Source of the DNA: Winogradskya humida
GTDB taxonomy: Bacteria > Actinomycetota > Actinomycetes > Mycobacteriales > Micromonosporaceae
Direction: 5' to 3'
Assembly (NCBI RefSeq): GCF_016862215.1
Contig: NZ_BOMN01000035.1
Span: 1-60,175, forward strand
Length of the DNA: 60,175 nucleotides
Part shown: one piece after another, positions 23,793-33,772 of the stretch
How the letters are laid out: each line of letters opens with the position of its first letter
Numbering within the stretch: the first letter of the stretch is position 1
Notes under the pieces: model-generated
What the model was told of the DNA's origin: nothing
Seen by the model: the letters and a program-made list of their open reading frames with translations, nothing else
The model's database searches: none
Made by a program: the position numbers and the translations under genes

Positions 23793-24944
23793 TCAGCCCC
23801 GGGTGTACTGGCCGACCATGTGCACCTGGCCGGAGCCCTCGATGATCTCGCCGACCTGCCACGCCTCGACACCACGGCCGGTCAGGTAGGCCATCGCCCG
23901 GTCGGCGTCATCGGCCGACACGATGGCGAACATGCCGACGCCCATGTTGAACGTGGCCTCCATGTCGGCACCCTCGATGCGGCCCTTCGCCTGGATCAGG
24001 TCGAAGATCGGCTGCGGGCGCCACGAGGAGCGGTCCACGACAGCGTCCAGGTGCGCGGGAAGGACCCGGTTCAGGTTGCCGGGGATGCCGCCGCCGGTCA
24101 CGTGGCAGAACGCCCGGACGTCGGTCTCCTCGATCAGGCCGAGGCAGTCCTTGGCGTAGATCTTGGTGGGGGTCAGCAGCTCCTCGCCGAGCGTGCGCTG
24201 GCCGCCGAAGTCGTCGACCACCGTGTCGAGGCGCATCCGGCCCGCTCCCAGCAGGACGTGCCGCACCAGCGAGTAGCCGTTGGAGTGCAGCCCCGAGGAG
24301 CGCATCGCGATCACGGCGTCGCCGAGCTCGACCTTGTGCGGGCCGAGGATCTCGCTCTCCTCCACCACGCCGACACCGGTGGCGGAGACGTCGTACTCAT
24401 CCGGGCGCATGACGCCGGGGTGCTCGGCCGTCTCGCCGCCCAGCAGCGAACAGCCCGCGTAACGGCAGCCGTCGGCGATGCCGGCGACGATCTCGGCAAC
24501 CTTGTCCGGCACGACCTCGCCGCAGGCGATGTAGTCGAGCATGAAGAGCGGCTCGGCGCCACAGGCCACGAGGTCGTCGACGACCATGGCGACCAGGTCG
24601 ATGCCGATCGTGTCGTGGATGTTGAGCTGCTGCGCGATCACCAGCTTGGTGCCGACACCGTCGGTCGACGACGCGAGGATCGGGCTCTTGTACTTCGCCG
24701 CGTTCAGCTTGAACAGGCCCGCGAAGCCGCCCAGGTCACCCATGACCTCGGGACGGTTCGCCCGCTTCACCTTCGACTTGAGCAGCTCGACCGCCCGGTC
24801 GCCGGCTTCGATGGAGACGCCCGCGTCCGCGTACGTCGCCGTGCGCTTGCGTCCGGGACGGGCCGCCCCAGCCGACCATGGCTGGCGGTCGGCGCCCTCG
24901 GCGCCGTTGGATCCGGCACTGTTGCGCTCGGACACGTGCGTCAC
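23793..24944 (-). CDS. purM: Phosphoribosylformylglycinamidine cyclo-ligase (AIR synthetase)
   Basis: 383 residues from GTG 24944, chosen for AAAGGGGAG 4 nt upstream. ATP-dependent ring closure of FGAM to AIR, fifth step of purine synthesis. Family signatures: YADAGVSIEAGD, SPILASSTDGVGTKL (Gly-rich P-loop-like), IGIDLVAMVVDDLVACGAEPLF, GCSLLGGETAEHPG, HVTGGGIPGN and NMGVGMF. The first 30 residues are disordered and absent in many homologues. Lies 167 bp after purF on the same strand, probably the same transcript. Confidence 0.97.
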   Translation of the reverse strand: MTHVSERNSAGSNGAEGADRQPWSAGAARPGRKRTATYADAGVSIEAGDRAVELLKSKVKRANRPEVMGDLGGFAGLFKLNAAKYKSPILASSTDGVGTKLVIAQQLNIHDTIGIDLVAMVVDDLVACGAEPLFMLDYIACGEVVPDKVAEIVAGIADGCRYAGCSLLGGETAEHPGVMRPDEYDVSATGVGVVEESEILGPHKVELGDAVIAMRSSGLHSNGYSLVRHVLLGAGRMRLDTVVDDFGGQRTLGEELLTPTKIYAKDCLGLIEETDVRAFCHVTGGGIPGNLNRVLPAHLDAVVDRSSWRPQPIFDLIQAKGRIEGADMEATFNMGVGMFAIVSADDADRAMAYLTGRGVEAWQVGEIIEGSGQVHMVGQYTRG

Positions 24945-25111
24945 GGTTCTCCCCTTTGATGGTGGTGCTGAGCTTCGCCCGGTGACGGGCTTTTTCGGTG
25001 GCGGCACGGATGACCGCCTCGTCGACCCTAAGGCCGGGGCCCTTCGGACCCCAAGACCGGTGGCCTGCCGACACTACGGCGGGCTACCGGTCAGGTACGC
25101 ACGATCGCCGT

Positions 25112-26722
25112 TTACGGGCGGTGCAGGGCGTCCACGCCGCCCGGGCTGCCCACGAGCGGTTTGGCCGTCGCGCGCTCGCCCTCGGTGTACTGCTCGTCCT
25201 CGTACTGCTGCTCGAGGCCGGCCACCGCGGCACTGGTCGCTGCCGGCGTCGAGGCGGGCATCGCGGCCCGTTTGCCGACGCTCTCCAGCAGATGCTTGCC
25301 GATCAGATGCCCGGCCGGCAGCTCGATCGGATACTGCCCGTCGAAGCAGGCCATGCAGAGTCGGGTCTTGGGCTGCTCCGTCGCCCCGATCAGGCCGTCC
25401 AGCGAGACGTAGCCGAGGCTGTCGGCGCCGATCGAGCGGCGGATGCCGTCGATCTCCAGGCCGTTGGCGATCAGCTCGGCCCGGGTGGCGAAGTCGATGC
25501 CGTAGAAACAGGGCCACTTCACCGGCGGGGAGGAGATGCGCACATGGATCTCCAGGGCACCGGCCTCGCGCAGCATCCGGATCTGGGCGCGCTGGGTGTT
25601 GCCGCGCACGATCGAGTCGTCGATCACCACGATCCGCTTGCCCCGGACGACCTCGCGCAGCGGGTTGAGCTTGAGCCGGATGCCGAGCTGCCGGATCGTC
25701 TGCGAGGGCTGGATGAAGGTGCGGCCGACGTAGGCGTTCTTCATGAAGCCGGCGCTGTAGGGGATGCCGGAGGCCTCCGCGTAGCCGATGGCGGCCGGGA
25801 TGCCGGACTCCGGGACGCCGATCACCAGGTCAGCCTCGACCGGGTGCTCCTTGGCGAGCCGCCGGCCGACCTCGACGCGGGCCGCGTAGACATTACGACC
25901 GGAGATCGTCGTGTCGGGGCGGGCCAGGTAGACGTACTCGAAGAGACAGCCCTTGGGCTCGGGGGTCGCGAAGCGGGTCGAGCGCAGGCCGTGCTCGTCG
26001 ATCGCGAGGATCTCGCCCGGCTCCACCTCGCGGACGAAGCTGGCACCCACGATGTCGAGCGCGGCGGTCTCGCTCGCCACGGCCCAGCCACGCTCCATGC
26101 GACCCAGCACGAGCGGGCGCACCCCCTGGGCGTCGCGAGCTGCGTACAGCGTGCTCTCGTCCATGAAGACGAAGCTGAACGCGCCACGCAGTCGCGGGAG
26201 CACCTCCATGGCCGCGGCCTCGACCGAGAGGTCGGGACGGCTGGCCAGCAGCGTGGTCACCATGGCGGTGTCCGAGGTGGCGTCGCCGACGTCGAGACCG
26301 CGCTCGGCGATCTCGCGGGCCAGGTCGGCCGTGTTGACGAGGTTGCCGTTGTGCGCCAGGGCGATCGTGGTGCCGGCCGTCGTGGCCCGGATCGTCGGCT
26401 GCGCGTTTTCCCAGTTGGATCCACCGGTGGTGGAGTAACGGGTGTGGCCGATCGCGAGATGGCCGCGCAGGCTCGCCAGTGTCGGCTCGTCGAAGACCTG
26501 GGAGACCAGGCCGAGATCCTTGTAGACCACCACGCCGGAACCGTCACTGACAGCGATGCCAGCCGCTTCCTGACCGCGGTGCTGCAATGCGAAGAGGCCG
26601 AAATAGGTGAGTTTGGCGACCTCTTCCTCCGGGGCCCAGACACCGAAGACGCCGCAGGCATCCTGGGGTCCGCGGTCCTGGGGGTCGAGATCGTCGGTCA
26701 ACCGGCCGTCGCCTCGGGGCAC
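25112..26722 (-). CDS. purF: Amidophosphoribosyltransferase
   Basis: 536 residues. First committed step: PRPP and glutamine to phosphoribosylamine. A 22-residue propeptide precedes Cys23 of CGVFGVWAP, the N-terminal nucleophile of the glutaminase domain. The PRPP loop is VVIDDSIVRGNT. Cys in GCLFEYVYL, CFYGID and CMACF correspond to ligands of a 4Fe-4S cluster as in Bacillus PurF, so an oxygen-sensitive enzyme is expected. GTG start with GAGGGAGC upstream. The C-terminus beyond about 500 is Ala/Glu-rich and unstructured. Confidence 0.97.
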   Translation of the reverse strand: MPRGDGRLTDDLDPQDRGPQDACGVFGVWAPEEEVAKLTYFGLFALQHRGQEAAGIAVSDGSGVVVYKDLGLVSQVFDEPTLASLRGHLAIGHTRYSTTGGSNWENAQPTIRATTAGTTIALAHNGNLVNTADLAREIAERGLDVGDATSDTAMVTTLLASRPDLSVEAAAMEVLPRLRGAFSFVFMDESTLYAARDAQGVRPLVLGRMERGWAVASETAALDIVGASFVREVEPGEILAIDEHGLRSTRFATPEPKGCLFEYVYLARPDTTISGRNVYAARVEVGRRLAKEHPVEADLVIGVPESGIPAAIGYAEASGIPYSAGFMKNAYVGRTFIQPSQTIRQLGIRLKLNPLREVVRGKRIVVIDDSIVRGNTQRAQIRMLREAGALEIHVRISSPPVKWPCFYGIDFATRAELIANGLEIDGIRRSIGADSLGYVSLDGLIGATEQPKTRLCMACFDGQYPIELPAGHLIGKHLLESVGKRAAMPASTPAATSAAVAGLEQQYEDEQYTEGERATAKPLVGSPGGVDALHRP

Positions 26723-26800
26723 GCGCTTGCTCCCTCATGCTGATCTGCTCGGAAATGCTGGGCTGTTCCGAGCAGCCAGTGTACGCGAGCCACCGGGGAA

Positions 26801-27163
26801 TCAGCCCTGGTGCACAGGGAGGTACGGAGTGAGATCGGTGCGTATACCGCTGGCCCGAATCCGCCCCGATTCGACCGCATCGCCCCAGCTCAGTCGGCCT
26901 GTAGCAACCAGCAGCCAGGTCATCGGATCGGTCTCGACCACATTGGGCGGAGTGCCACGGGTGTGCCGGGGACCTTCGACACACTGAATCGCACCGAAAG
27001 GTGGAATACGGACCTCCACCGATCGGCCGGGGACGGTCCGCGCGAGCTCCGCGAGCAGTGCTCGCACAGCGTCACGAAGAACTTCGCGGGTAGGTTCACC
27101 GCCGCCGTCCAGCGCGTCCAACGCCTGGTCGACCGACTCGGATTTATTGTGCGCAGCAGACAC
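26801..27163 (-). CDS. Sterol carrier family protein
   Basis: 120 residues starting GTG 27163. SCP2-like fold segments: SVEVRIPPFGAIQCVEGPRHTRG, NVVETDPMTWLLVATGRLSWGDAVESGRIRASG and the closing TDLTPYLPV. These bacterial proteins are often annotated as sterol carrier or SCP2; their ligand is unknown. The -10-like TATTGT lies 8 bp ahead of the GTG, so the mRNA may be leaderless. Its 3' end is close to the purF start. Confidence 0.8.
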   Translation of the reverse strand: MSAAHNKSESVDQALDALDGGGEPTREVLRDAVRALLAELARTVPGRSVEVRIPPFGAIQCVEGPRHTRGTPPNVVETDPMTWLLVATGRLSWGDAVESGRIRASGIRTDLTPYLPVHQG

Positions 27164-27324
27164 GTCGGGACAATACGACCCGGCATTCGGCCACAACCCG
27201 GCGGCCCTGGGTCGCGCGGACGTCCTTCGACAGGGCATAGTGGCCGACGGTGTGTATTCAGCGCGGGATCCATGGGCCTTTTCATCAGGCGGCCCGGGGA
27301 CCGAGCGACCGGAAGGCGGTGGAC

Positions 27325-29403
27325 GTGACAACGCACCTACGAGCCCGGGCTGTCCAGGCCGGTGCGTTCTTGGCGCTGGTGGGTGCCGCGATCTTCGCCG
27401 CCCCGGTGGCAGCACTCGCGGATGCTCCAACAGTATCTATCAGTAGCCTGTCGTCAGGGGACATCCCCTCCGGTGGCACAAGCACGCTGAAGTTCACGGT
27501 CAAGAACTCGAACAAACTCATCGACGGCCAGAACACCGACGCGTCGGCCCGGATCGTTGTCAACAGCAACGGCATGAACTGCGGCGGCGATTGCGACTTC
27601 GACGAGACGATCGCGCCCACGCAGACGTCGCGTGAGTATTCGGTGACGCTGACCGCGCCCACTGTCGATGCTGGAGAGACCAAGTCCTTCAACGTCGTGA
27701 TCACCGCGACGATCGGCGGCCAGCCCGGCAGTGCCAATCGGAGCATCAAGGTTCGCGGCGCGGACAAGCCCCAGTCGATCCGCCAGGTCAGCGGCAAGGT
27801 CAAGGACCAGGACGGCAAGGGAATCGCCGGCGCGACCGTCGGCATGCGCGACAGCAACGGCGCGACCTTCCAGATCAGCTCCGGCAGCAACGGCGCTTAC
27901 TCCTTCCGCTCCACCGATGCCAAGCCGATCGCGGTCGGCTCGCTCTCCGTCGGGGCGATCAAGGACGGCTACAAGGGCGACCCGGTCAACGCATCCGGCG
28001 CGGACGGCAAGTCGATCAACGTGCCGCTGACGCTCACGCTCATCGCGGCGACCACCTCACCCACGCCGTCACCCTCGGCCACGACCAGCACCGAACCGAC
28101 CGACGAGGCCACCGACGAGGCCACCGAGGACGAGACCGACGCTGCCAGTGACGAGGCGGCTCCGGCCCCGACCAACGCCGCCAACAACAGCGACGGCTCC
28201 GGCTCGACGCTGTTCATCATCCTGGGCGGCCTGCTCGTCGCCGCGGGCATCGGCGCCATCGTGCTGGTCATGATGCGCCGCAAGAGTGCCGCAGCCGACG
28301 ACGACCCGGACGGCCCCAACGGCCCGAACGGCGGAGGCCCGGGCGGTGGCCCTGTGCCGGTCGGCGCTGGTCGCTACGCCGGTGCTGACGAGACCCGCCT
28401 GTCGGCTCCGGTCGGTGGCGGCCGGGTCAGCGACGCCACGATGATCGCGCCGCGCTCTGGAGCACCGTCCATCGCGGACGCCCCGACGATGATCCACCGG
28501 ACGCCCGTCGCGCCGCCGGTCGACGAGGAATTCCCTGACCCCTACGGAGCGCCGTTGCCGCAGAACGGTGCGTACAACGCTCCGGGCGGCTGGGGCACCG
28601 CGGCGGCAGGCGCGGCCGGCGCTGCGGGTGCGGGTGCGGCCGGCGCTTACGGCGGCACAACCCAGTTCGGCGGTGCCCCGGCGGCGGCTCAGAACGGCTA
28701 CGACGGGTACGAAGAGCAGGGCCAGAACGGTTACGACGGGTACGACGACCACAACGGGTACGGCGAGCCCGCCGGCTATGTCGCTCCGGAACAGCAGCAG
28801 CGTTTCGACGAGCCCACCGGCATGTACCGGCCCGAGGCCGAGCCCGCGTATGACGGCGGCTACGGGCAGCCCGCCGGCTCGTACCAGAACGGCGGCTACG
28901 GAGCCGATCAGGACGATCAGGGCGGTTACGGCGGCAACTACGGTGGCACCGGCTCGTACGGCGGTGGCGCACCTCAGGGTGGCGGTCAGTACGGCGGCGG
29001 TGCTCCGCAGAGCGGTGGCGCTTACGGCGGCGGTGCCGCTCCGCAGAGCGGTGGCGCTTACGGCGCTGGTGCCGCTCCGCAGAGCGGTGGCGCCTACGGT
29101 GCTGCGCGCGGCGATTATGGCGACCAGGGTGGCTACGGCGACCAGGGCTACGACCAGGGCGGCCAGTACGGCGGCGGCTATGGTGGCGCGCCCGCCGCGC
29201 CTCAGGGCGGCGGCCAGTACGGTGGCGGCCAGTACGGCGGGGCCCCGCAGCAGGACGGCGGATACGGCGAGCAGGACGGGTATGCGGAGCAGGGCGGCGG
29301 CTACGACCAGCGCGGCAACGGCTACGGGCCCGAGCAGCAGAGCGGCCGGCGCGGCGCCCCGCGTCAGCAGCCTCCGGAAGCCACCCGGCAGTGGGAAAAC
29401 TGA
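27325..29403 (+). CDS. Membrane protein with Tyr/Gly/Gln-rich cytoplasmic tail
   Basis: 692 residues from GTG 27325 (GGAAGGCGG upstream). Signal peptide (GAFLALVGAAIFAAPVAALA), a beta-rich extracellular module like CARDB/DUF11 (ISSLSSGDIPSGGTSTLKFTV), a carboxypeptidase-regulatory-like domain (SGKVKDQDGKGIAGATVGMRD..GAYSFRS), an acidic Thr/Pro linker, one membrane helix near residues 294-316 and RRK stop-transfer. The remaining 370 residues are disordered and full of Tyr/Gly/Gln repeats (QYGGG, GGAYGGGAAPQSGG, NGYDGYDD). By topology the tail is cytoplasmic. Role unknown; the repeat tail resembles condensate-forming or scaffold sequences. Confidence 0.7.
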   Translation: MTTHLRARAVQAGAFLALVGAAIFAAPVAALADAPTVSISSLSSGDIPSGGTSTLKFTVKNSNKLIDGQNTDASARIVVNSNGMNCGGDCDFDETIAPTQTSREYSVTLTAPTVDAGETKSFNVVITATIGGQPGSANRSIKVRGADKPQSIRQVSGKVKDQDGKGIAGATVGMRDSNGATFQISSGSNGAYSFRSTDAKPIAVGSLSVGAIKDGYKGDPVNASGADGKSINVPLTLTLIAATTSPTPSPSATTSTEPTDEATDEATEDETDAASDEAAPAPTNAANNSDGSGSTLFIILGGLLVAAGIGAIVLVMMRRKSAAADDDPDGPNGPNGGGPGGGPVPVGAGRYAGADETRLSAPVGGGRVSDATMIAPRSGAPSIADAPTMIHRTPVAPPVDEEFPDPYGAPLPQNGAYNAPGGWGTAAAGAAGAAGAGAAGAYGGTTQFGGAPAAAQNGYDGYEEQGQNGYDGYDDHNGYGEPAGYVAPEQQQRFDEPTGMYRPEAEPAYDGGYGQPAGSYQNGGYGADQDDQGGYGGNYGGTGSYGGGAPQGGGQYGGGAPQSGGAYGGGAAPQSGGAYGAGAAPQSGGAYGAARGDYGDQGGYGDQGYDQGGQYGGGYGGAPAAPQGGGQYGGGQYGGAPQQDGGYGEQDGYAEQGGGYDQRGNGYGPEQQSGRRGAPRQQPPEATRQWEN

Positions 29404-29418
29404 GTTCGTGAAGTAGGC

Positions 29419-29455
29419 AATGGCCGGTTCCGCCACCACGGCGGGACCGGCCATT
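29419..29455. terminator. Bidirectional terminator
   Basis: 16-bp arms AATGGCCGGTTCCGCC and GGCGGGACCGGCCATT (one T-G pair) sit between two convergent genes. A short CGCTTTA follows on the plus side; the minus side has TTGCCTACTTC. Confidence 0.8.
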
Positions 29456-29459
29456 CGCT

Positions 29460-30080
29460 TTACAAGAAGCGGAAGATCGTGCCAGCGGGTTCGAGCGGCT
29501 GGGGCTCGCCGTGGAACTCGTGCACGCCGACGGTGAACATCACGTCCTCCGGCGCGTGGAACGCCCGTTCCGCGAAGCCAGCCTCGGCGAACCAGGCGCG
29601 GATGGCCGGGGTCAGGTCGGGTGCGCGGCGGGCTCGGGTCCAGATGACCGTTGCGCCTTTCGTGCACAACTGCGGGACCCTTTCGATCGTTCGGCGTACG
29701 TCGGCGTCGCTGATGTTGCCCAGGACGCCGGCCAGCAGCACCAGATCCGCCCGGCCCAGGTCCTGATAGGTCGTCAGGTCGCCCGCGTCCGCGCAGATCA
29801 CGGTGACATTGTCGAGTCCCGCCTCGCCGATGCGTTCACGCGCCGCCGCCACGTTGCGGGGATCGAACTCGATCAGATGAGCCCGAACCGGGCCGGCGGC
29901 CAGCACGCCGATCAGGTCATGGCCCTGGCCTGCGCAGACGCTGACGATGGTGGCGGCGTCGGACTTCGAGTCGAGCCACTCGGTGAGGTGGTGCTGGATG
30001 AGACGCAGTCGCCGGGACAGGGGTGACTGTTCGTCGGCGTAAGGCAGGTGCCAGTCCAGCCAGTCCTTGGTGGATGCCAT
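29460..30080 (-). CDS. Class I SAM-dependent methyltransferase
   Basis: 206 residues. TIVSVCAGQGHDLIGVL is motif I (with Cys/Gln in place of the usual Gly run), HLIEFDPRNVAAARERIGEAGL is motif II, VICADAGDLTTY motif III. A basic/aromatic N-terminus (MASTKDWLDWHLPYADEQSPLSRRLRLIQHHL) precedes the fold. Start ATG 30080. Lies between the Tyr-rich membrane protein and purL. Substrate unknown. Confidence 0.8.
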   Translation of the reverse strand: MASTKDWLDWHLPYADEQSPLSRRLRLIQHHLTEWLDSKSDAATIVSVCAGQGHDLIGVLAAGPVRAHLIEFDPRNVAAARERIGEAGLDNVTVICADAGDLTTYQDLGRADLVLLAGVLGNISDADVRRTIERVPQLCTKGATVIWTRARRAPDLTPAIRAWFAEAGFAERAFHAPEDVMFTVGVHEFHGEPQPLEPAGTIFRFL

Positions 30081-30094
30081 TCCGGTGATCCTGC

Positions 30095-30135
30095 CAAAAG
30101 AACGAGGCGCCACGGCCGGAGCCGTGACGCCTCGT
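30095..30135 (-). terminator. Intrinsic terminator of purL
   Basis: ACGAGGCG (30102-30109) pairs with CGCCTCGT (30128-30135) around a second stem ACGGC/GCCGT; on the minus strand TTCTTTTGG follows. Confidence 0.85.
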
Positions 30136-30149
30136 CTCGCTTCTGCTGA

Positions 30150-32573
30150 TTACTTGGTTGCGACCTCGGCCGGGCTGCCGAACAGGTTGCGCATGGTGGA
30201 GCTGAAGGCTTCGCGCAGCTCGTCCAGGCCGAGCGAGAACTGGTTGTGGATCTCCAGAACCGGCTCTTCGGTGGTGACACCGATCGGGGTGCAGGGCACG
30301 CCGTGCTCGGCGGCGAGGGCGGTGAAGGCCTTGTCGTGACCACGCGGGACGGCGACCACGGCGCGGCCGGCCGACTCGCTGAAGAGCCAGACAAACGGCG
30401 TGGTGGCCGCCTCGTGCTCGGGCAGCGTGACCCGGGCACCGACGTTGCGGCGCAGGCAGGACTCGACGAGGACCTGGGAGAGGCCGCCGTCGGAGAGGTC
30501 GTGGGCCGCGACGACGTGCTCGCGCTCCGCGGCCTGCCGCATGAGCCGGCCGAGGCGCTCCTCGTGGGCGAGGTCGACCTTGGGCGGCTTGCCACCGAGG
30601 TGGTTGTGGGTGACCCACGCCCACTCGGAACCGGACAGCTCGCAGTCGGTGTTGCCGAGCAGGAAGAGCAGGTCGCCCTCCGCGGTCGGCGGCGGCGGGA
30701 AGCCCATCGGCACCCGGGTGGCGACGTTTTCCAGGACGCCGAGCACACCGATGACCGGGGTCGGGTGGATCGCCGCGGCGCCGGTCTGGTTGTAGAAGCT
30801 GACGTTGCCGCCGGTCACCGGGATGTTCAGCTGCTGGCAGCCGTCGGCGATGCCGCGCACGGCCTCGGCGAACTGCCACATGACGGCCGGGTCCTCGGGC
30901 GAGCCGAAGTTGAGGCAGTCGCTGACGGCGATCGGCTCGGCGCCGCTGATCGCGACGTTGCGGTAGGACTCCGCGAGGGCCAGCTTGGCGCCCTCGTAGG
31001 GGTCGAGCCGCGCGTAGCGCCCGTTGCCGTCGACGGAGAGCGCGACACCCAGGCCGGTCTTCTCGTCGATGCGCAGCACACCGGAGTCCTCGGGCTGCGC
31101 CAGCACGGTGTTGCCGAGGACGTAGCGGTCGTACTGCTCGGTCACCCAGCTCTTGTCGCAAAGGTTGGGCGAGGCGATCATCCGCAGCACCGTCTCGCGG
31201 AGCTCCTCGGGCGTGGTCGGCCGCGGGAGCGTCTCGGCGCGGTCGGCCTGGAGCAGGATCAGGTCGGCGGGCTCACGGATCGGCCGGGCGTAGACCGGGC
31301 CGTCGTCGGCGAGCGAGCCGGGCGGCACGTCGACGACGACGTGGTCGTTCCAGCTGATCAGCAGGCGCCCGGGGTGGCCGGCGGCATCGCTCGCGGTGAC
31401 CTCACCGATCGCGGTGGCCCACACGCCCCACTTCTCGGCGACGGCGAGCACCTGGTCGAGCTTCTCCGGCGTGACGATCAGGAGCATGCGCTCCTGCGAC
31501 TCGCTGGCCAGGATCTCGGTGGGCGACATCGACGCCTCACGCAGCGGCACCCGCTCGAGCCAGACCCGCATGCCGGTGCCGGCAGCCGCCGCGGTCTCGG
31601 TGAGCGCGCAGGTCAGGCCGGCGCCGCCGAGGTCCTGGATGCCGGCGACGAGGCCGGCGTCGTACATCTCGAGGCAGCTCTCGATGAGCAGCTTCTCCAT
31701 GAAGGGGTCGCCGACCTGGACCGACGGGCGGCGCTGCTCGGCGCCCTCGTCGAAGGTCGCCGACGCCAGCACCGAGACACCGCCGATGCCGTCACGGCCG
31801 GTGCGCGCACCGAGCAGCACGACGATGTTGCCCTCGCCGGCGGCTTCCTTGTGCTGCAGCCGCTCGACCGGCAGCACGCCGATGCTCAGCGCGTTGACCA
31901 GCGGGTTGCCCTGGTAACAGGGGTCGAAGACGATCTCGCCACCGATGTTGGGCAGGCCCAGGCAGTTGCCGTAGCCACCGATGCCTGCCACGACGCCGGG
32001 AAGCACCCGCGCGGTGTCGGGGTGGTCCGCGGCACCGAAGCGCAGCGGGTCCATCACCGCGATCGGGCGGGCACCCATGGCGAGGATGTCGCGCACGATG
32101 CCGCCGACGCCGGTCGCCGCACCCTGGTAGGGCTCGACGTAGCTGGGGTGGTTGTGCGACTCGACCTTGAAGGTGACCGCGAGCTCGTCGGAGATCTGCA
32201 CCACGCCGGCGTTCTCACCGATGCCGGCGAGCATCCGGGTGTTCTTCGGTGCCTTCTCGCCGAACTGGCGCAGGTGCACCTTGCTCGACTTGTAGGAGCA
32301 GTGCTCGCTCCACATGATCGAATACATCGCGAGCTCGGAGGCGGTCGGACGACGGCCGAGGATCTGCTTGATCCGCTCGTATTCGTCGTCCTTGAGGCCG
32401 AGCTCGGCGTGCGGCTGCAGATCGTCCGGTGTCTCATTGGCGCGCTCGACGGTGTCGACCGAGCCGAACTCGCTGGCCAGGACGTCGGTCGCGGCGAACG
32501 CCGAGGCGGACAGCTTGGCCGCCGGCTGCTCGGGCGTCTTGGAGACGGGAGCGGTATCGGGCTGGGTGGTCAT
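30150..32573 (-). CDS. purL: Phosphoribosylformylglycinamidine synthase subunit PurL
   Basis: 807 residues. Small-type PurL without a fused glutaminase, working with PurS and PurQ (FGAR to FGAM, ATP and Gln dependent). Signatures: [71 protein letters not shown] and [14 protein letters not shown] overlaps the purQ stop by 4 bp. The first 35 residues ([15 protein letters not shown]) are a disordered extension. Confidence 0.98.
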   Translation of the reverse strand: MTTQPDTAPVSKTPEQPAAKLSASAFAATDVLASEFGSVDTVERANETPDDLQPHAELGLKDDEYERIKQILGRRPTASELAMYSIMWSEHCSYKSSKVHLRQFGEKAPKNTRMLAGIGENAGVVQISDELAVTFKVESHNHPSYVEPYQGAATGVGGIVRDILAMGARPIAVMDPLRFGAADHPDTARVLPGVVAGIGGYGNCLGLPNIGGEIVFDPCYQGNPLVNALSIGVLPVERLQHKEAAGEGNIVVLLGARTGRDGIGGVSVLASATFDEGAEQRRPSVQVGDPFMEKLLIESCLEMYDAGLVAGIQDLGGAGLTCALTETAAAAGTGMRVWLERVPLREASMSPTEILASESQERMLLIVTPEKLDQVLAVAEKWGVWATAIGEVTASDAAGHPGRLLISWNDHVVVDVPPGSLADDGPVYARPIREPADLILLQADRAETLPRPTTPEELRETVLRMIASPNLCDKSWVTEQYDRYVLGNTVLAQPEDSGVLRIDEKTGLGVALSVDGNGRYARLDPYEGAKLALAESYRNVAISGAEPIAVSDCLNFGSPEDPAVMWQFAEAVRGIADGCQQLNIPVTGGNVSFYNQTGAAAIHPTPVIGVLGVLENVATRVPMGFPPPPTAEGDLLFLLGNTDCELSGSEWAWVTHNHLGGKPPKVDLAHEERLGRLMRQAAEREHVVAAHDLSDGGLSQVLVESCLRRNVGARVTLPEHEAATTPFVWLFSESAGRAVVAVPRGHDKAFTALAAEHGVPCTPIGVTTEEPVLEIHNQFSLGLDELREAFSSTMRNLFGSPAEVATK

Positions 32574-33280
32574 CGCGTCGCTCCCCCTGTGAGCTGACCG
32601 CCAGCGACCCCGGCGAGGTGTCGCAGGGCGGAGGTGAAGAAGCCTAGGCCGTCGAGCGACGGACCGGTCAGCGCCTCCACGGCGTGCTCCGGGTGCGGCA
32701 TGATGCCGACCACGTTGCCCGCCGCGTTGGTGATCGCGGCGATGTCACGCTGCGAGCCGTTCGGGTTGCCCCGGGTGTAACGGGCGACGACCCGGCCCTC
32801 GGCCTCGAGCTCGTCGAGCGTGTGCGTGTCGGCGACGAAGCAGCCCTCACCGTTCTTCACCGGGATGAGGATCTCCTCGCCCTCGGTGAAGGTGTTGGTC
32901 CAGGCCGTGTTGGTCGCGCCGATCCGCAGGTGCTGGTCGCGGTTGCGGAAGTGGAGGTGCTGGTTGCGGGTGAGCGCGCCGGGCAGGAGGTGGGCCTCGC
33001 AGAGAATCTGGAAGCCGTTGCAGATGCCGAGCACGGGCAGACCCCCGCGGGCGGCGTCGATGATGGTCTCCATCACCGGCGCGAACCGGGCGATCGCGCC
33101 GCAGCGCAGCGCGTCGCCGTATGAGAAGCCGCCGGGCAGCACCACGGCGTCGACGCCGTGGATGTCGGCGTCTCCGTGCCAGAGACGAACAGCCTCGCCG
33201 CCGGCGATGCGCACCGCGCGAGCGGCGTCACCGTCGTCGAGGGATCCGGGGAAGGTGACGACACCGATCCGCATGGTCAC
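32570..33280 (-). CDS. purQ: Phosphoribosylformylglycinamidine synthase subunit PurQ
   Basis: 236 residues. Class I glutamine amidotransferase: [14 protein letters not shown], then the nucleophile [15 protein letters not shown] (Cys of G-I-C-N-G), and catalytic His/Glu in [11 protein letters not shown]. Supplies ammonia to PurL. GTG 33280 overlaps the purS stop (GTGA); ATG 33274 is an alternative. Operon purS-purQ-purL is fully coupled by overlapping stops and starts. Confidence 0.97.
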   Translation of the reverse strand: MTMRIGVVTFPGSLDDGDAARAVRIAGGEAVRLWHGDADIHGVDAVVLPGGFSYGDALRCGAIARFAPVMETIIDAARGGLPVLGICNGFQILCEAHLLPGALTRNQHLHFRNRDQHLRIGATNTAWTNTFTEGEEILIPVKNGEGCFVADTHTLDELEAEGRVVARYTRGNPNGSQRDIAAITNAAGNVVGIMPHPEHAVEALTGPSLDGLGFFTSALRHLAGVAGGQLTGGATR

Positions 33281-33543
33281 GCGCTCACTTGGGCGGAGTC
33301 ACCGGCCTGCTCGTCGACCCGGATCGAGAAGTCCTCGATGACCGGGTTGGCGAGCAGCTTGTCGGCGATCTCACGAGCGGTGTCCAGGTCGGGTTCACCG
33401 TCGAACTCGATCTCGATCCGGCGTCCGATGCGTACGGAGGAGATGGCACTCACGCCGAGCCGTGGCAGCGCATTTGCCACCGCCTGGCCCTGCGGATCGA
33501 GAATCTCCGGCTTGAGCATGACGTCGACGACGACGCGAGCCAC
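33277..33543 (-). CDS. purS: Phosphoribosylformylglycinamidine synthase subunit PurS
   Basis: 88 residues from GTG 33543 (CAGGAG 5 nt upstream). The small bridging subunit: [42 protein letters not shown] and [11 protein letters not shown]. It links PurQ to PurL in the FGAM synthase complex. First gene of the purSQL transcript; the 229-bp gap upstream of it likely holds the promoter. Confidence 0.95.
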   Translation of the reverse strand: MARVVVDVMLKPEILDPQGQAVANALPRLGVSAISSVRIGRRIEIEFDGEPDLDTAREIADKLLANPVIEDFSIRVDEQAGDSAQVSA

Positions 33544-33772
33544 GGGCACTCCTGACTGAAGGTTCGCAGTTGGGTGGCCCTCTAAGGGGCGAGCGGCCAA
33601 AGCCTACCTTGCGCGACCCCCGGTCGACCCATCGGCCGGTGTCGGCAGAACGACGCAACCGGCGCTGAGCAGGGCATCTCGACCGTGATCTCAGCCACCA
33701 CCCCCAGAGTGGCGGCACCGAATGATCACTCTCAGCCACGCTCAGACGCCGGACAGTGATGCGCGTCGATAT
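33544..33772. promoter_or_regulatory. purS upstream region
   Basis: 229 bp between purB 3' end and purS. A -10-like TAGGCT is readable on the minus strand (near 33600-33606). No riboswitch or clear operator was recognised. Confidence 0.3.

Noticed and set aside
30246..32597. 783-residue plus-strand open frame opposite purL
   Set aside because: Mirror frame of a highly expressed GC-rich gene; composition (Gly/Val/Arg/Asp/His) typical of such shadows.
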